Below, in pieces: positions 24,011-33,242 of a stretch of 44,553 bases of DNA. The notes below the pieces were generated by a model. It was not told the origin of the DNA. It saw nothing but the letters and a program-made list of their open reading frames with translations, and searched no databases. Each line of letters opens with the position of its first letter. Position 1 is the stretch's first letter. Source of the DNA: Rhodococcoides fascians NBRC 12155 = LMG 3623 (GTDB lineage: Bacteria; Actinomycetota; Actinomycetes; Mycobacteriales; Mycobacteriaceae); the NCBI RefSeq assembly GCF_001894785.1, contig NZ_BCWW01000015.1, positions 1 through 44,553 on the forward strand, read 5' to 3'. The translations under genes were made by a program, and so were the position numbers.

Positions 24011-24577
24011 GGGAACGAGGACCTGGACGAGGGAATCCTGCATCCAGGTCAACCAGTGGTACACGTCCAGATGGGGAGCACGAGGATCGCCCTCGTCGAG
24101 TACGTCAGGAGTGTCCGCACTGATGCCCAGTGTGGTCCCGAGCGCCAGCCTCACGTCGTTGAGACCCGTCAACCACGCGTCGGCCTGTTCCTGGGTGAGC
24201 AGGATCTTTCCGCCGGAATCGGGCAGGGTCGCGAGGATCACTGCCCCGGCAGCCAACTTCTCGTCGATGATCTCGGGCTCGTGCAACCCGCGGAGGGCAC
24301 CGTTCAGATCGGCCGGATCCTGATCGTCGTGTTCGGGATCGGCGCGGTGGAAGTCCGGCAGCAGCCGAGCCAGCGCTGCATCGTCCGGCGGGCTGTTGTG
24401 GCCGGTACGCAGCCCGGTCAGCGCAGCGAGCTCGTCGGTGGGTGCCGCGGCGGAACGATCGCGTAGCAGGCCGAGAACGGATGCGACCAGGGACTTGAGC
24501 ACCGCCGCCTCACGAGCGTCGATCTCGGACTTGATCTTGACCCCGGACAACGAATTCCGTCTCGTCCACGTGCGCAC
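24008..24577 (-). CDS. DUF2017 protein
   Basis: 189 residues beginning MRTWTRRNSLSGVKIKSEID. Family segments are DAREAAVLKSLVASVLGLL, DELAALTGLRTGH, LARLLPDF and a C-terminal helix pair ending VYHWLTWMQDSLVQVL. It is always found just after clpS in Actinobacteria (Rv1331 in M. tuberculosis) and is cytoplasmic. Its role is unknown, though the link to clpS suggests a part in regulated proteolysis. GTG 24577 is chosen by homology of the N-terminus and an upstream AGAAGGA; the reading frame is open further upstream but there overlaps clpS. Confidence 0.85.
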   Translation of the reverse strand: MRTWTRRNSLSGVKIKSEIDAREAAVLKSLVASVLGLLRDRSAAAPTDELAALTGLRTGHNSPPDDAALARLLPDFHRADPEHDDQDPADLNGALRGLHEPEIIDEKLAAGAVILATLPDSGGKILLTQEQADAWLTGLNDVRLALGTTLGISADTPDVLDEGDPRAPHLDVYHWLTWMQDSLVQVLVP

Positions 24578-24621
24578 TGTCGGTGATGTCCTTCTCTGAC
24601 GTAGAGGTGGCGAACTGCTGA

Positions 24622-24981
24622 CTACTTGTCCTGCTGCATGGTGGCCCACAGGCCCGCCGCGTGCAGCCTTTTGACGTCGTTCTCCATCGCATCGCGCTCG
24701 CCGCTCGACACGACCGCCTTGCCCTCGGAGTGCACCTGCATCATCAACTCGGTGGCCTTGGCCTTGCTGTAGCCGAAGAGCTTCTGGAACACGTAGGTGA
24801 CGTAGTGCATCAAGTTGACCGGGTCGTCCCACACGATGGTGACCCACGGAGTGTCGTGCGCTTCGTCGGCAGCAACGGCCTCGGTTTCGGCCGGCACCGC
24901 CTGCGGCGACGCCGCCGCGACTTCGAGTGCCGAGAAGCCGTCCACGGGCAGAAGCGATCCATCCACCGTCAACCAAGGCAT
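24622..24981 (-). CDS. clpS: ATP-dependent Clp protease adaptor ClpS
   Basis: 119 residues. ClpS delivers N-degron substrates to the ClpC/ClpA-ClpP protease. The core is residues 45-119: PWVTIVWDDPVNLMHYVTYVF, FGYSKAKATELMMQVHSEGKA and a final LHAAGLWATM. A 40-residue Ala/Glu-rich N-terminal extension precedes it. The ATG at 24981 is supported by a TANNNT box exactly 6 bases upstream. It diverges from pncB; the two start codons are 66 bases apart with back-to-back leaderless promoters. Confidence 0.93.
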   Translation of the reverse strand: MPWLTVDGSLLPVDGFSALEVAAASPQAVPAETEAVAADEAHDTPWVTIVWDDPVNLMHYVTYVFQKLFGYSKAKATELMMQVHSEGKAVVSSGERDAMENDVKRLHAAGLWATMQQDK

Positions 24982-24987
24982 GGCAAC

Positions 24988-24993
24988 AGGGTA
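24988..24993 (-). promoter_or_regulatory. -10 element of leaderless clpS
   Basis: Minus-strand TACCCT, 6 bases, then ATG at 24981. Confidence 0.6.
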
Positions 24994-25034
24994 CGGCGTG
25001 TCGGGCCGACCCCACACGTTCGCCCCTGCGCTCG

Positions 25035-25040
25035 TAGTGT
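25035..25040 (+). promoter_or_regulatory. -10 element of leaderless pncB
   Basis: TAGTGT, 7 bases, then GTG at 25048. Another in-frame GTG at 25039 overlaps the box itself and is therefore unlikely to be the start. Confidence 0.55.
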
Positions 25041-25047
25041 GATCGAG

Positions 25048-26388
25048 GTGAGCAATGACGCGACCACCGATCACACGCTTTCCAGCGACGGAGCCAGCAC
25101 TGCACTGCTGACCGACCAGTACGAGTACACGATGCTGTCCGCGGCCCTGGCCAGCGGCTACGCAGACAGACCGTGCAGTTTCGAGGTCTTCGCCCGCAGG
25201 CTACCCGGCGGCCGCCGATACGGCGTCGTGGCCGGCACCGAGCGCATTCTCGACGCCGTCGATCGCTTCCGATTCGGCCCGGACGAGCTGCGTGTCGTGT
25301 CCAAATTTCTCGACGCCGACACCGTCGAGTGGCTGCGCAACTACCGCTTCACGGGCGACATCGACGGCTACCGCGAGGGCGATCTGTACTTTCCCGGCTC
25401 CCCCGTCCTGACGGTCCGCGGCACGTTCGCCGAGTGCGTGGTCCTGGAAACCGTGGTGCTGTCGATTCTCAATCACGACAGCGCAATCGCCTCTGCGGCA
25501 GCGCGCATGGTCGCCTCCGCCGAGGCCAGGCCGATCATCGAAATGGGATCGCGGCGCACCCACGAGGAGGCGGCGGTCGCGGCATCGCGCGCGGCCTACT
25601 TGGCCGGCTTCACCGCGACCTCCAACCTCGAAGCAGTCCGACGCCACGGCGTCCCCGGAGCAGGCACGTCGGCCCACTCGTTCACGCTGCTGCACACCAC
25701 CGCCGACGGCCCCGACGAGAAGGCCGCTTTTGCCGCTCAGGTCCGAGCGCTCGGGGTGGGAACGACACTGCTGGTCGATACCTACGACATCAAGCAGGGC
25801 GTGGCCAACGCGATCGAGGTGGCCGGTCCGGAGCTCGGTGGTGTCCGCATCGACTCCGGCGACCTCGGTGTCCTCGCCCGTCAGGTCCGCGCCCAATTGA
25901 ACGCTCTCGGTGCGCCGAACACGCGGATCGTCGTCTCCGGAGACCTCGACGAGTACGCGATCGCCGCGCTGCGCGCCGAACCCGTCGATTCGTACGGCGT
26001 CGGCACGTCGCTGGTCACCGGTTCGGGCGCGCCGACGGCAGGAATGGTCTACAAGCTGGTCACCGTGGACGGCATACCCGTCGCCAAGCGCAGCAGTCAC
26101 AAGGAATCGCGCGGGGGTACCAAGGCAGCGCTGCGGACCGCGCGTGGGACCGGTACGGCTGTCGAGGAAATAGTGCACCCGTTCGACGCCGCCCCGACGG
26201 TCGAAGACGGTCTGACGGTGGAGACGTTGACCACGCCGCTGATGCGTGGCGGCCGGCGCGTCGCCGATCTACCGACTCTCGCCGAGGGCCGGGACCTCCT
26301 CGCGCGACGCCTGGTCAGCCTGCCGTGGGAGGGGCTCGCCCTGTCCCAGGGCGAACCGGCGATACCGACCCGGTTCGCCCTGGGCTAG
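25048..26388 (+). CDS. pncB: Nicotinate phosphoribosyltransferase
   Basis: 446 residues. It joins nicotinate and PRPP, with ATP hydrolysis, to form nicotinate mononucleotide in NAD salvage. Markers are LLTDQYEYTMLSAAL at the N-terminus, SFEVFARRLPGGRRYGVVAG, IEMGSRRTHEEAA, GTSAHSFTLLH with the histidine (His210) that is phosphorylated in this family, and GVRIDSGDLG. Counterpart of Rv1330c (pncB1). Start chosen from the TANNNT spacing. Followed by dinG with its own promoter. Confidence 0.95.
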   Translation: MSNDATTDHTLSSDGASTALLTDQYEYTMLSAALASGYADRPCSFEVFARRLPGGRRYGVVAGTERILDAVDRFRFGPDELRVVSKFLDADTVEWLRNYRFTGDIDGYREGDLYFPGSPVLTVRGTFAECVVLETVVLSILNHDSAIASAAARMVASAEARPIIEMGSRRTHEEAAVAASRAAYLAGFTATSNLEAVRRHGVPGAGTSAHSFTLLHTTADGPDEKAAFAAQVRALGVGTTLLVDTYDIKQGVANAIEVAGPELGGVRIDSGDLGVLARQVRAQLNALGAPNTRIVVSGDLDEYAIAALRAEPVDSYGVGTSLVTGSGAPTAGMVYKLVTVDGIPVAKRSSHKESRGGTKAALRTARGTGTAVEEIVHPFDAAPTVEDGLTVETLTTPLMRGGRRVADLPTLAEGRDLLARRLVSLPWEGLALSQGEPAIPTRFALG

Positions 26389-26426
26389 GGGCGGTGTCGG
26401 TGCCGAACCCGGTGGGCGATCGGCAG

Positions 26427-26432
26427 TAGTCT
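26427..26432 (+). promoter_or_regulatory. -10 element of leaderless dinG
   Basis: TAGTCT, 6 bases, then GTG at 26439. Confidence 0.6.
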
Positions 26433-26438
26433 GCTTCG

Positions 26439-28487
26439 GTGCCGTCGAAGACCGAGTTGCCCACCGTTCCCGCTCTCCTGCAGGTTGCGGTGCACTCGCT
26501 CGGTGGCAAGGAACGCAGCAATCAGCTGACGATGGCCTCTGCCGTGGCGCATTCGATCGACACCGGTGAGCATCTCGCGGTGCAGGCGGGCACGGGCACC
26601 GGCAAGTCCCTCGCGTACCTCGTGCCCAGCATCAGGCATGCGGTCGAATCGGGAAAGACCGTCATCGTCTCGACGGCCACGATCGCGCTGCAGCGACAGT
26701 TGGTCGACCGCGACCTTCCACGTCTGTCCGACGCACTGACCGAGGCTGTGGGTCGGCGTCCGAAGTTCGCGATCCTCAAGGGCCGCAACAATTACTTGTG
26801 CATGAACAAGATTCACACCGGTGCCGCACAGGAAGCACCGGACGCGGAGTTGTTCGACCCGTTCGCCGTCTCGCGGATGGGCCGCGAGGTGGTGCGGCTG
26901 ACGAAGTGGTCCTCGGAGACCGAAACGGGTGATCGCGACGACGTGGTGCCCGGCGTGAGCGACCAGGCCTGGCGTCAGGTCAGCGTCACCGCTCGCGAGT
27001 GCCTCGGGAAATCACGGTGCCCCGTCGGCGAGGACTGCTTCGCCGAGCGCGCCCGCACCGAGGCCGCACAGGTCGACGTGGTCGTGACCAACCACGCGCT
27101 GCTCGCCATCGACGCGATCACCGGAATTCAGATCCTGCCCGAGCACGACGTCGTGGTCGTCGACGAGGCCCACGAATTGGTCGACCGAGTGACCGGCGTT
27201 GCCACAGAGGAGCTTTCGGCCGCCACCGTCACCGCGGCCGCACGCCGTAGCGCCAAGCTCATCGAGGAAGAGACCGTCGATCAACTCGAAGGAGCTGCCG
27301 AGAACTGGGCCGCGATTCTGGACGAACTACCGCCCGGTCGATGGCAGTCCCTTCCCGACGGCGTCGGACCGGCCCTGGCGTCCGTCCGCGACGCCGCCTG
27401 GGCCGTGCGCACCGCGATCGGCCCGAACAAACAGGGCATGGCGGGCAGCGATCCCGAGGCCGCCGCGGCCCGCAGCGCAGCACTCGTGGCAGTCGACGAG
27501 GTGCACGACAGCGCCGTACGAGTGCTCACTGCCTTCGACGAGCCCGACCCGGCCAAGCGCAAGGACGTCGTCTGGCACGCCGTCGACGATTTCCGAGGAA
27601 ACGTCAAACGCACCGTTCGCATTGCTCCGCTCTCGGTGGGCGGGCTGCTGCGGGCACGGTTGTTCGCCGAATCCACCGTGGTGCTGACCTCCGCGACGCT
27701 CACCGTCGGCGGATCCTTCGACGGCCTGGCCGTCAATTGGGGCCTGCCCGCAGAGAAACCCTCTCGCAGTGACACCGCCATGGCGTCGGGAGTGGAACCA
27801 CCCTCGGACAACGGATCCATTCGCTGGAATTCGTTGGACGTGGGCTCGCCGTTCGACCACGCTCGCGCCGGCATCATGTACATCGCCAAACATCTGTCTC
27901 CGCCCGGACGCGACGGCCTGTCCAAGTCCTCGCTCGACGAGATCGAATCGCTCGTCGAGGCAGCCGGTGGTCGGACGCTCGGGCTGTTCTCGTCGATGCG
28001 CGCCGCCAAGGCCGCGGCAGAGGAGATGCGCGAACGACTCGACACCCCGATCCTGTGTCAGGGTGACGATTCCACCGGCGCACTGGTGCAGAAGTTCGCC
28101 GACGACGAGGCCACCTCACTGTTCGGGACGCTGTCGCTGTGGCAGGGCGTCGACGTGCCCGGTCCGTCGCTGAGCCTGGTGATCCTGGACCGCATTCCGT
28201 TCCCCCGGCCCGACGATCCACTGCTGGTGGCTCGGCAGCAAGCCGTCGAATCCCGCGGCGGCAACGGCTTTCTCGCCGTCGCCGCCAACCATGCGGCCCT
28301 GCTGCTCGCCCAGGGCGTCGGTCGACTGCTCCGTAGCGTCGACGACAAAGGTGTTGTCGCCGTGCTCGATTCGCGCCTGGCGACCGCCCGGTACGGCGGT
28401 TACCTGCGCGCGTCCTTGCCGCCGTTCTGGGAGACCTCCGACCCGGAGGTGGTCCGCAAGGCCCTCACCCGCCTGGCCGCAAAGTAG
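26439..28487 (+). CDS. dinG: ATP-dependent DNA helicase DinG (XPD-like)
   Basis: 682 residues. A 5'-3' superfamily 2 helicase acting on forks, R-loops and G-quadruplexes. Walker A is GTGTGKS (51-57), DEAH box 242-245, and the cluster cysteines are Cys121 (NNYLC), Cys188, Cys194 and Cys200 (ECLGKSRCPVGEDC), so the 4Fe-4S site is complete. Late motifs include SLWQGVDVPG and QGVGRLLRS (motif VI). Counterpart of Rv1329c. It converges on glgP with a 7-base gap and no obvious terminator between. Confidence 0.94.
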   Translation: MPSKTELPTVPALLQVAVHSLGGKERSNQLTMASAVAHSIDTGEHLAVQAGTGTGKSLAYLVPSIRHAVESGKTVIVSTATIALQRQLVDRDLPRLSDALTEAVGRRPKFAILKGRNNYLCMNKIHTGAAQEAPDAELFDPFAVSRMGREVVRLTKWSSETETGDRDDVVPGVSDQAWRQVSVTARECLGKSRCPVGEDCFAERARTEAAQVDVVVTNHALLAIDAITGIQILPEHDVVVVDEAHELVDRVTGVATEELSAATVTAAARRSAKLIEEETVDQLEGAAENWAAILDELPPGRWQSLPDGVGPALASVRDAAWAVRTAIGPNKQGMAGSDPEAAAARSAALVAVDEVHDSAVRVLTAFDEPDPAKRKDVVWHAVDDFRGNVKRTVRIAPLSVGGLLRARLFAESTVVLTSATLTVGGSFDGLAVNWGLPAEKPSRSDTAMASGVEPPSDNGSIRWNSLDVGSPFDHARAGIMYIAKHLSPPGRDGLSKSSLDEIESLVEAAGGRTLGLFSSMRAAKAAAEEMRERLDTPILCQGDDSTGALVQKFADDEATSLFGTLSLWQGVDVPGPSLSLVILDRIPFPRPDDPLLVARQQAVESRGGNGFLAVAANHAALLLAQGVGRLLRSVDDKGVVAVLDSRLATARYGGYLRASLPPFWETSDPEVVRKALTRLAAK

Positions 28488-28494
28488 CTGCTCC

Positions 28495-31032
28495 CTACGG
28501 CGTCGACACCAAACCGAGCTCGGCATCGGAGGCAAGCCCGTGGTGCCGCGGCAACACCCGCACCGTGTAGCCCACCGCTCCACTGTGCGGCAGTCGCGTC
28601 TCGCCCGCGTACACGTGCTCGCCGCCCTCGCTGCCCACGTGCGACATCTCGGTGGTGTGGATATCGCTGAGGTCCTCGCCCTCGTCGACGCGTCCCACCA
28701 CGGCCTGCACCACGACGGCGCCCGGTTCCATACCGCCGAGGTCGACGATGGCGCGCAGCGACAGTTCGGCACCGATGACGGGGGTGTCCGGCAACCCCTC
28801 GCTGTCGACTCGGGTGACCTTCACGTTGCGCCACGCCTGCTCGACGCGGCCGCGATACGACGCGACGTCCTTCGCGCCGTGGTAGCCGTCGGCCGACACA
28901 GCGCGGGCGGAGTGCGCAGCGGGCGCGTAGTAGCCGAGCGTGTAGTCCTGAACCATGCGCGATGCCAACACTTTCGGTCCCAGCTGTTCCAGTGTGTGCC
29001 GCACCATCTCGATCCAGCGAGCCGGCACTCCGTCTTCCCCGCGATCGTAGAATTTCGGCAGCACCGCCTGCTCGAGCAATTCGTAGAGGGCAGCGGCTTC
29101 CAGATCGTCGCGGCGATTGTCGTCGGTGATGCCGTCGGCCGTCGGGATCGCCCACCCGTTTTCGCCGTCGTACATCTCGTCCCACCATCCGTCGCGAATC
29201 GACAGGTTGAGGCCGCCGTTGAGCGCCGACTTCATTCCGGACGTACCGCAGGCCTCGAGGGGTCGCAGCGGATTGTTCAGCCACACATCGCATCCCCAGT
29301 ACAGAAAGCGCGCCATGGACATGTCGTAGTCGGGTAGGAACACGATGCGGTGTCGCACATCGGCCTCGTCGGCGAACTTGACGATCTGCTGAATGAGCGC
29401 CTTTCCTCCGTCGTCGGCCGGGTGCGATTTTCCGGCTACCACCAGCTGAACCGGGCGGACGGGATCGAGCAACATCGCCCGCAATCGCTCGGGTTCGCGC
29501 AGCATGAGCGTCAGACGCTTGTACGTCGGTACGCGTCGAGCAAAGCCGACGGTCAACACGTCGGGGTCGAAAACATTTGCAGTCCAGCTTATCTCGGCCT
29601 CGGTCGACCCTCGCTCGAGTGCCGAGCGGCGCACCCTTCGGCGCACCTCGTCCACCAACTGCGCGCGCAACGCGTTTCGCGTGGACCACACCTGTTCCGA
29701 GGACAACGGCTCACCTGTCTCGGTCTCCCCCTCGGCCCATTCCCGCGCCGCCCACGTCGGCGCATGGACACCGTTGGTCACCGATCCGATCGGCACCTCC
29801 GACGCGTCGAATCCTTGCCACAGGCCGTTGAACATCTCGCGGCTGACGATTCCGTGCAGCTTCGACACTCCGTTGGCGCGCTGCCCCAAGCGAAGGCCCA
29901 TGTGCGCCATGTTGAACACCGACGGATCACTCTCGCCACCCAGCGCCAGAATTCGGCTCATCGGCAATCCCGGCAACAGGGCCGAGTCCGGTGCACCGTC
30001 GCTACCGCCGAAGTAGTGCCGCACCAGATCGGCGGGGAACCTGTCGATGCCGGCAGGCACCGGGGTGTGGGTGGTGAACACCGTTCCCGCCCGGACGGCG
30101 GCCAACGCCGAATCGAAGTCCAACCCGCTACCGGTGACGAGTTCACGGATGCGTTCGACCCCGAGGAAGCCGGCGTGGCCCTCGTTCATGTGGAACACCT
30201 CGGGATCGGGCAGTCCGTGCGCGCGCGTGTAGGCCCTGATCGCGCGTACTCCGCCGATTCCGGCGAGGATCTCCTGCTTGATGCGGTGGTCCTGATCGCC
30301 GCCGTACAGGCGGTCGGTGACTCCTCTGAGCTCGGGATCGTTGTCGGCGATGTCGGAGTCGAGCAGCAGCAGCGGAACGCGTCCCACCTGAGCGATCCAC
30401 ACGCGGGCCCGCAGCACGCGCGACCCCGGCATCGACACGTGTATCAACACCGGTGAGTCGTTGTCGTCGGTGAGCAGTCGTAGCGGCAGACCGTGCGGGT
30501 CCAGGGACGGGTAACGCTCGGCCTGCCAGCCGTCGGCCGTCAGCGATTGCCGGAAGTACCCCGAGCGGTAGAGCAGTCCGACGCCGATCAGCGGTAGACC
30601 GAGATCCGACGCCGCCTTGAGGTGGTCGCCGGCCAGAATGCCGAGCCCACCCGAGTAGTTCGGCAGCACCTCGGTGACCCCGAACTCCATCGAGAAATAA
30701 CCGATGCCCGACGGCAGAGCTCGCCCCTCGGCGAGCTCGTTCTGGTACCAGAGGGGTCGGGCGAGGTAGTCGTGTAGATCCGCCTCGGCGGCGTCCAGTT
30801 CGGCCAGGAACGATGCGTCTTCGGCGAGTTCTTCGAGCCGGCCGGGTGCGACGGCACCGAGCACGGCCACCGGATCGCGTTCGAGTTCGGTCCACAGCAG
30901 AGGATCGATGTGCTCGAAGAGATCCTGCGTGGCCGAATGCCACGACCACCTGAGGTTTGTCGACAGCTCGGCGAGGGCATTCAGACGGGCGGGAAGGTGG
31001 GCTCGGACGGTGAATCGACGCAAGGCTTTCAC
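28495..31032 (-). CDS. glgP: Alpha-glucan (glycogen) phosphorylase
   Basis: 845 residues. It splits alpha-1,4-glucan with phosphate to glucose 1-phosphate. It belongs to the short-N-terminus phosphorylase group: FSMEFGVTEVLPNYSGGLGILAGDHLKAASDLG, FTTHTPVPAG, YKRLTLML and the PLP-binding Lys601 in GTSGMKSALNGG. GTG 31032 gives the family N-terminus (MKALRRFTVRAHLP) and is preceded by minus-strand TAGGGT at 8 bases, a near-leaderless arrangement. It diverges from glgE across 203 bases, so synthesis and breakdown genes share a control region. Confidence 0.95.
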   Translation of the reverse strand: MKALRRFTVRAHLPARLNALAELSTNLRWSWHSATQDLFEHIDPLLWTELERDPVAVLGAVAPGRLEELAEDASFLAELDAAEADLHDYLARPLWYQNELAEGRALPSGIGYFSMEFGVTEVLPNYSGGLGILAGDHLKAASDLGLPLIGVGLLYRSGYFRQSLTADGWQAERYPSLDPHGLPLRLLTDDNDSPVLIHVSMPGSRVLRARVWIAQVGRVPLLLLDSDIADNDPELRGVTDRLYGGDQDHRIKQEILAGIGGVRAIRAYTRAHGLPDPEVFHMNEGHAGFLGVERIRELVTGSGLDFDSALAAVRAGTVFTTHTPVPAGIDRFPADLVRHYFGGSDGAPDSALLPGLPMSRILALGGESDPSVFNMAHMGLRLGQRANGVSKLHGIVSREMFNGLWQGFDASEVPIGSVTNGVHAPTWAAREWAEGETETGEPLSSEQVWSTRNALRAQLVDEVRRRVRRSALERGSTEAEISWTANVFDPDVLTVGFARRVPTYKRLTLMLREPERLRAMLLDPVRPVQLVVAGKSHPADDGGKALIQQIVKFADEADVRHRIVFLPDYDMSMARFLYWGCDVWLNNPLRPLEACGTSGMKSALNGGLNLSIRDGWWDEMYDGENGWAIPTADGITDDNRRDDLEAAALYELLEQAVLPKFYDRGEDGVPARWIEMVRHTLEQLGPKVLASRMVQDYTLGYYAPAAHSARAVSADGYHGAKDVASYRGRVEQAWRNVKVTRVDSEGLPDTPVIGAELSLRAIVDLGGMEPGAVVVQAVVGRVDEGEDLSDIHTTEMSHVGSEGGEHVYAGETRLPHSGAVGYTVRVLPRHHGLASDAELGLVSTP

Positions 31033-31235
31033 AGAGCCGAACCCTACCCACGGATACCTGTGTCGATGGGGCGCTCGGCGAAATTTCCTCGTGCGCCCGT
31101 CGCGGTCAGTATGCGTCGGCGCACGCGCCATCTGCGCTGCTGCACTACGGTTGACGAGTAGAAGCACACCAAATATCGGTTCGATCAGAGGTTGCGCCCG
31201 CGCAGCCATACCTCTAACGAAGAATGGAGTGTGAA

Positions 31236-33242
31236 GTGACAGGTCGACTTGGTATCGACAATGTCCTTCCAGATACGACGACCGGGAAATACCCCGCGAA
31301 AGCGGTGGTGGGCGAGACGTTTCCAGTTTCCGCCGACGTCTGGCGCGAGGGTCACGACGCAGTGGCCGCGACGCTGTCGGTGCGTGGACCGGGAGGCAAG
31401 CTCGAACGCATCCCGATGACGCCCGGCCACGAGCCGGACACGTTCGACGCGGTGTTCGTCCCATCCCGGCCCGGCTACTGGATCTGCCGTATCGAGGCGT
31501 GGAGCGACCCGATCAGCACCTGGCGTCACGCCGTCGAAGCGAAGCTCGGAGTGGGCCAGAGCGCCCACGAACTCGCCAACGACCTCGAGATCGGGGCGCG
31601 CCTGTTCCTCCGCGCTGCCACCGGCGTTCCTGCGGAGAGCAGGCAGCTGCTCGCCGACGTCGCCGCCGGCCTGCGCGACACCGACCGCCCGCTGCCCGCG
31701 CGCGTGTCCTCGGCGTTCGCATCGTCGGTCACCGAACTGCTGTTCCAGCACCCGCTGCGCGAGCTGGTGACCAGATCACGGGCCGTGAACGTGTGGGTCG
31801 ACCGAAACCTGGCCCTCAACGGTGCCTGGTACGAGTTCTTCCCGCGCTCCACGGGCGGGTGGAACGAGGACGGATCACCGCGGCACGGCACGTTCGCGAC
31901 ATCCATCGAGCAGTTGCCGCGCATCGCGCGCATGGGCTTCGACATCGTCTACCTGCCTCCGATCCACCCGATCGGCACGATCAACCGCAAGGGCCCGAAC
32001 AACACGTTGACTCCGGGCCCCGAGGACGTCGGTTCGCCGTGGGCGATCGGATCCAAGGACGGCGGGCACGACGCCATCCATCCCGAGCTGGGGACCGAGG
32101 ACGACTTCCGTGCGTTCGTCGACGCCTCGCGAGAGCACGGGCTCGAAGTGGCGCTCGACCTCGCCCTGCAGGCCGCTCCGGATCATCCATGGGCCGCAAC
32201 ACATTCCGAGTGGTTCACGGTGTTGCCGGACGGCACGATCGCCTACGCCGAGAATCCGCCGAAAAAGTACCAGGACATCTACCCGATCAACTTCGACAAC
32301 GACCGTCGTGGCATTTACGAGGAAGTCCTACGCGTGGTTCGATACTGGATCTCGTTGGGTGTCAAGATCTTCCGAGTCGACAATCCACACACCAAGCCAC
32401 CGGACTTCTGGGAGTGGCTCATCGCCGAGGTCAAGAAGACCGATCCGGACGTGCTGTTCCTGGCCGAGGCGTTCACCCGGCCGGTGCGCATGTACGGTCT
32501 CGCGCAACGTGGGTTCACTCAGTCGTACACGTACTTCACGTGGCGTACCGCGAAGTGGGAGCTGACCGAGTTCGCCGAGGAGCATGCCCGACGCGCCGAC
32601 GACGCGCGGCCGAACCTGTTCGTCAACACCCCGGACATCCTGCACGAGAGCCTGCAACACGGTGGACCCGGAATGTTCGCTCTGCGAGCAGCTCTGGCCG
32701 CCACTCTGGCTCCGACGTGGGGCGTGTACTCCGGGTACGAGCTGTACGAACATCAGGCCGTGCGCGAGGGCAGCGAAGAGTATCTGGACTCCGAGAAGTA
32801 CCAGTTGCGACCGCGCGACTTCGAGGGTGCGCTCGCCCGCGGTGAATCGTTGGAGCCGTGGATCACCACCCTCAATTCCATCCGCCGTGCGCATCCGGCC
32901 CTGCAGCAACTGCGCAACATTCATTTCCACACGATCGACAACGAAGCGCTGATCGGATATTCCAAGTTCGATCCGCAGACCGGCGACTCGGTGTTGGTGG
33001 TCATCAACCTCAACCCGTTCGGAGCCGAGGAGGGCACCGTCCATCTGGACATGCCCGCGCTCGGTCACGACTGGCAGGACACCCTGACGATCAAGGACGA
33101 GGTGAGCGGCATCCATTACGACTGGGGCCACACCAACTTCGTCCGACTCGAGCCCTGGACCTCGGTGGCGCACATATTCACGCTCCCCCACATTCCCTAT
33201 CCGGCACGAATCGAACTGGCCTACCGCGGCAACCGAAAGTGA
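31236..33242 (+). CDS. glgE: Maltosyltransferase GlgE
   Basis: About 668 residues. GlgE is a GH13_3 enzyme extending alpha-1,4-glucan from alpha-maltose 1-phosphate. An N-terminal beta domain (residues 1-100) and helical insert precede the barrel: YEFFPRSTGGW, YLPPIHPIG, YAENPPKKYQDIYP, the nucleophile Asp382 in KIFRVDNPHTKPP, acid/base Glu411 in FLAEAFTRP, and LFVNTPDILH. I choose GTG 31236 because GGAG precedes it at good spacing. An ATG at 31224 is in frame but has no ribosome site. Coupled to glgB by a GTGA overlap. The treS-mak genes that supply maltose 1-phosphate are not in the window. Confidence 0.95.
   Translation: MTGRLGIDNVLPDTTTGKYPAKAVVGETFPVSADVWREGHDAVAATLSVRGPGGKLERIPMTPGHEPDTFDAVFVPSRPGYWICRIEAWSDPISTWRHAVEAKLGVGQSAHELANDLEIGARLFLRAATGVPAESRQLLADVAAGLRDTDRPLPARVSSAFASSVTELLFQHPLRELVTRSRAVNVWVDRNLALNGAWYEFFPRSTGGWNEDGSPRHGTFATSIEQLPRIARMGFDIVYLPPIHPIGTINRKGPNNTLTPGPEDVGSPWAIGSKDGGHDAIHPELGTEDDFRAFVDASREHGLEVALDLALQAAPDHPWAATHSEWFTVLPDGTIAYAENPPKKYQDIYPINFDNDRRGIYEEVLRVVRYWISLGVKIFRVDNPHTKPPDFWEWLIAEVKKTDPDVLFLAEAFTRPVRMYGLAQRGFTQSYTYFTWRTAKWELTEFAEEHARRADDARPNLFVNTPDILHESLQHGGPGMFALRAALAATLAPTWGVYSGYELYEHQAVREGSEEYLDSEKYQLRPRDFEGALARGESLEPWITTLNSIRRAHPALQQLRNIHFHTIDNEALIGYSKFDPQTGDSVLVVINLNPFGAEEGTVHLDMPALGHDWQDTLTIKDEVSGIHYDWGHTNFVRLEPWTSVAHIFTLPHIPYPARIELAYRGNRK

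Noticed and set aside
28116..29689. Several long frames antisense to the dinG 3' end and out of frame within glgP
   Set aside because: They coincide with well-supported genes and have no recognisable domains.
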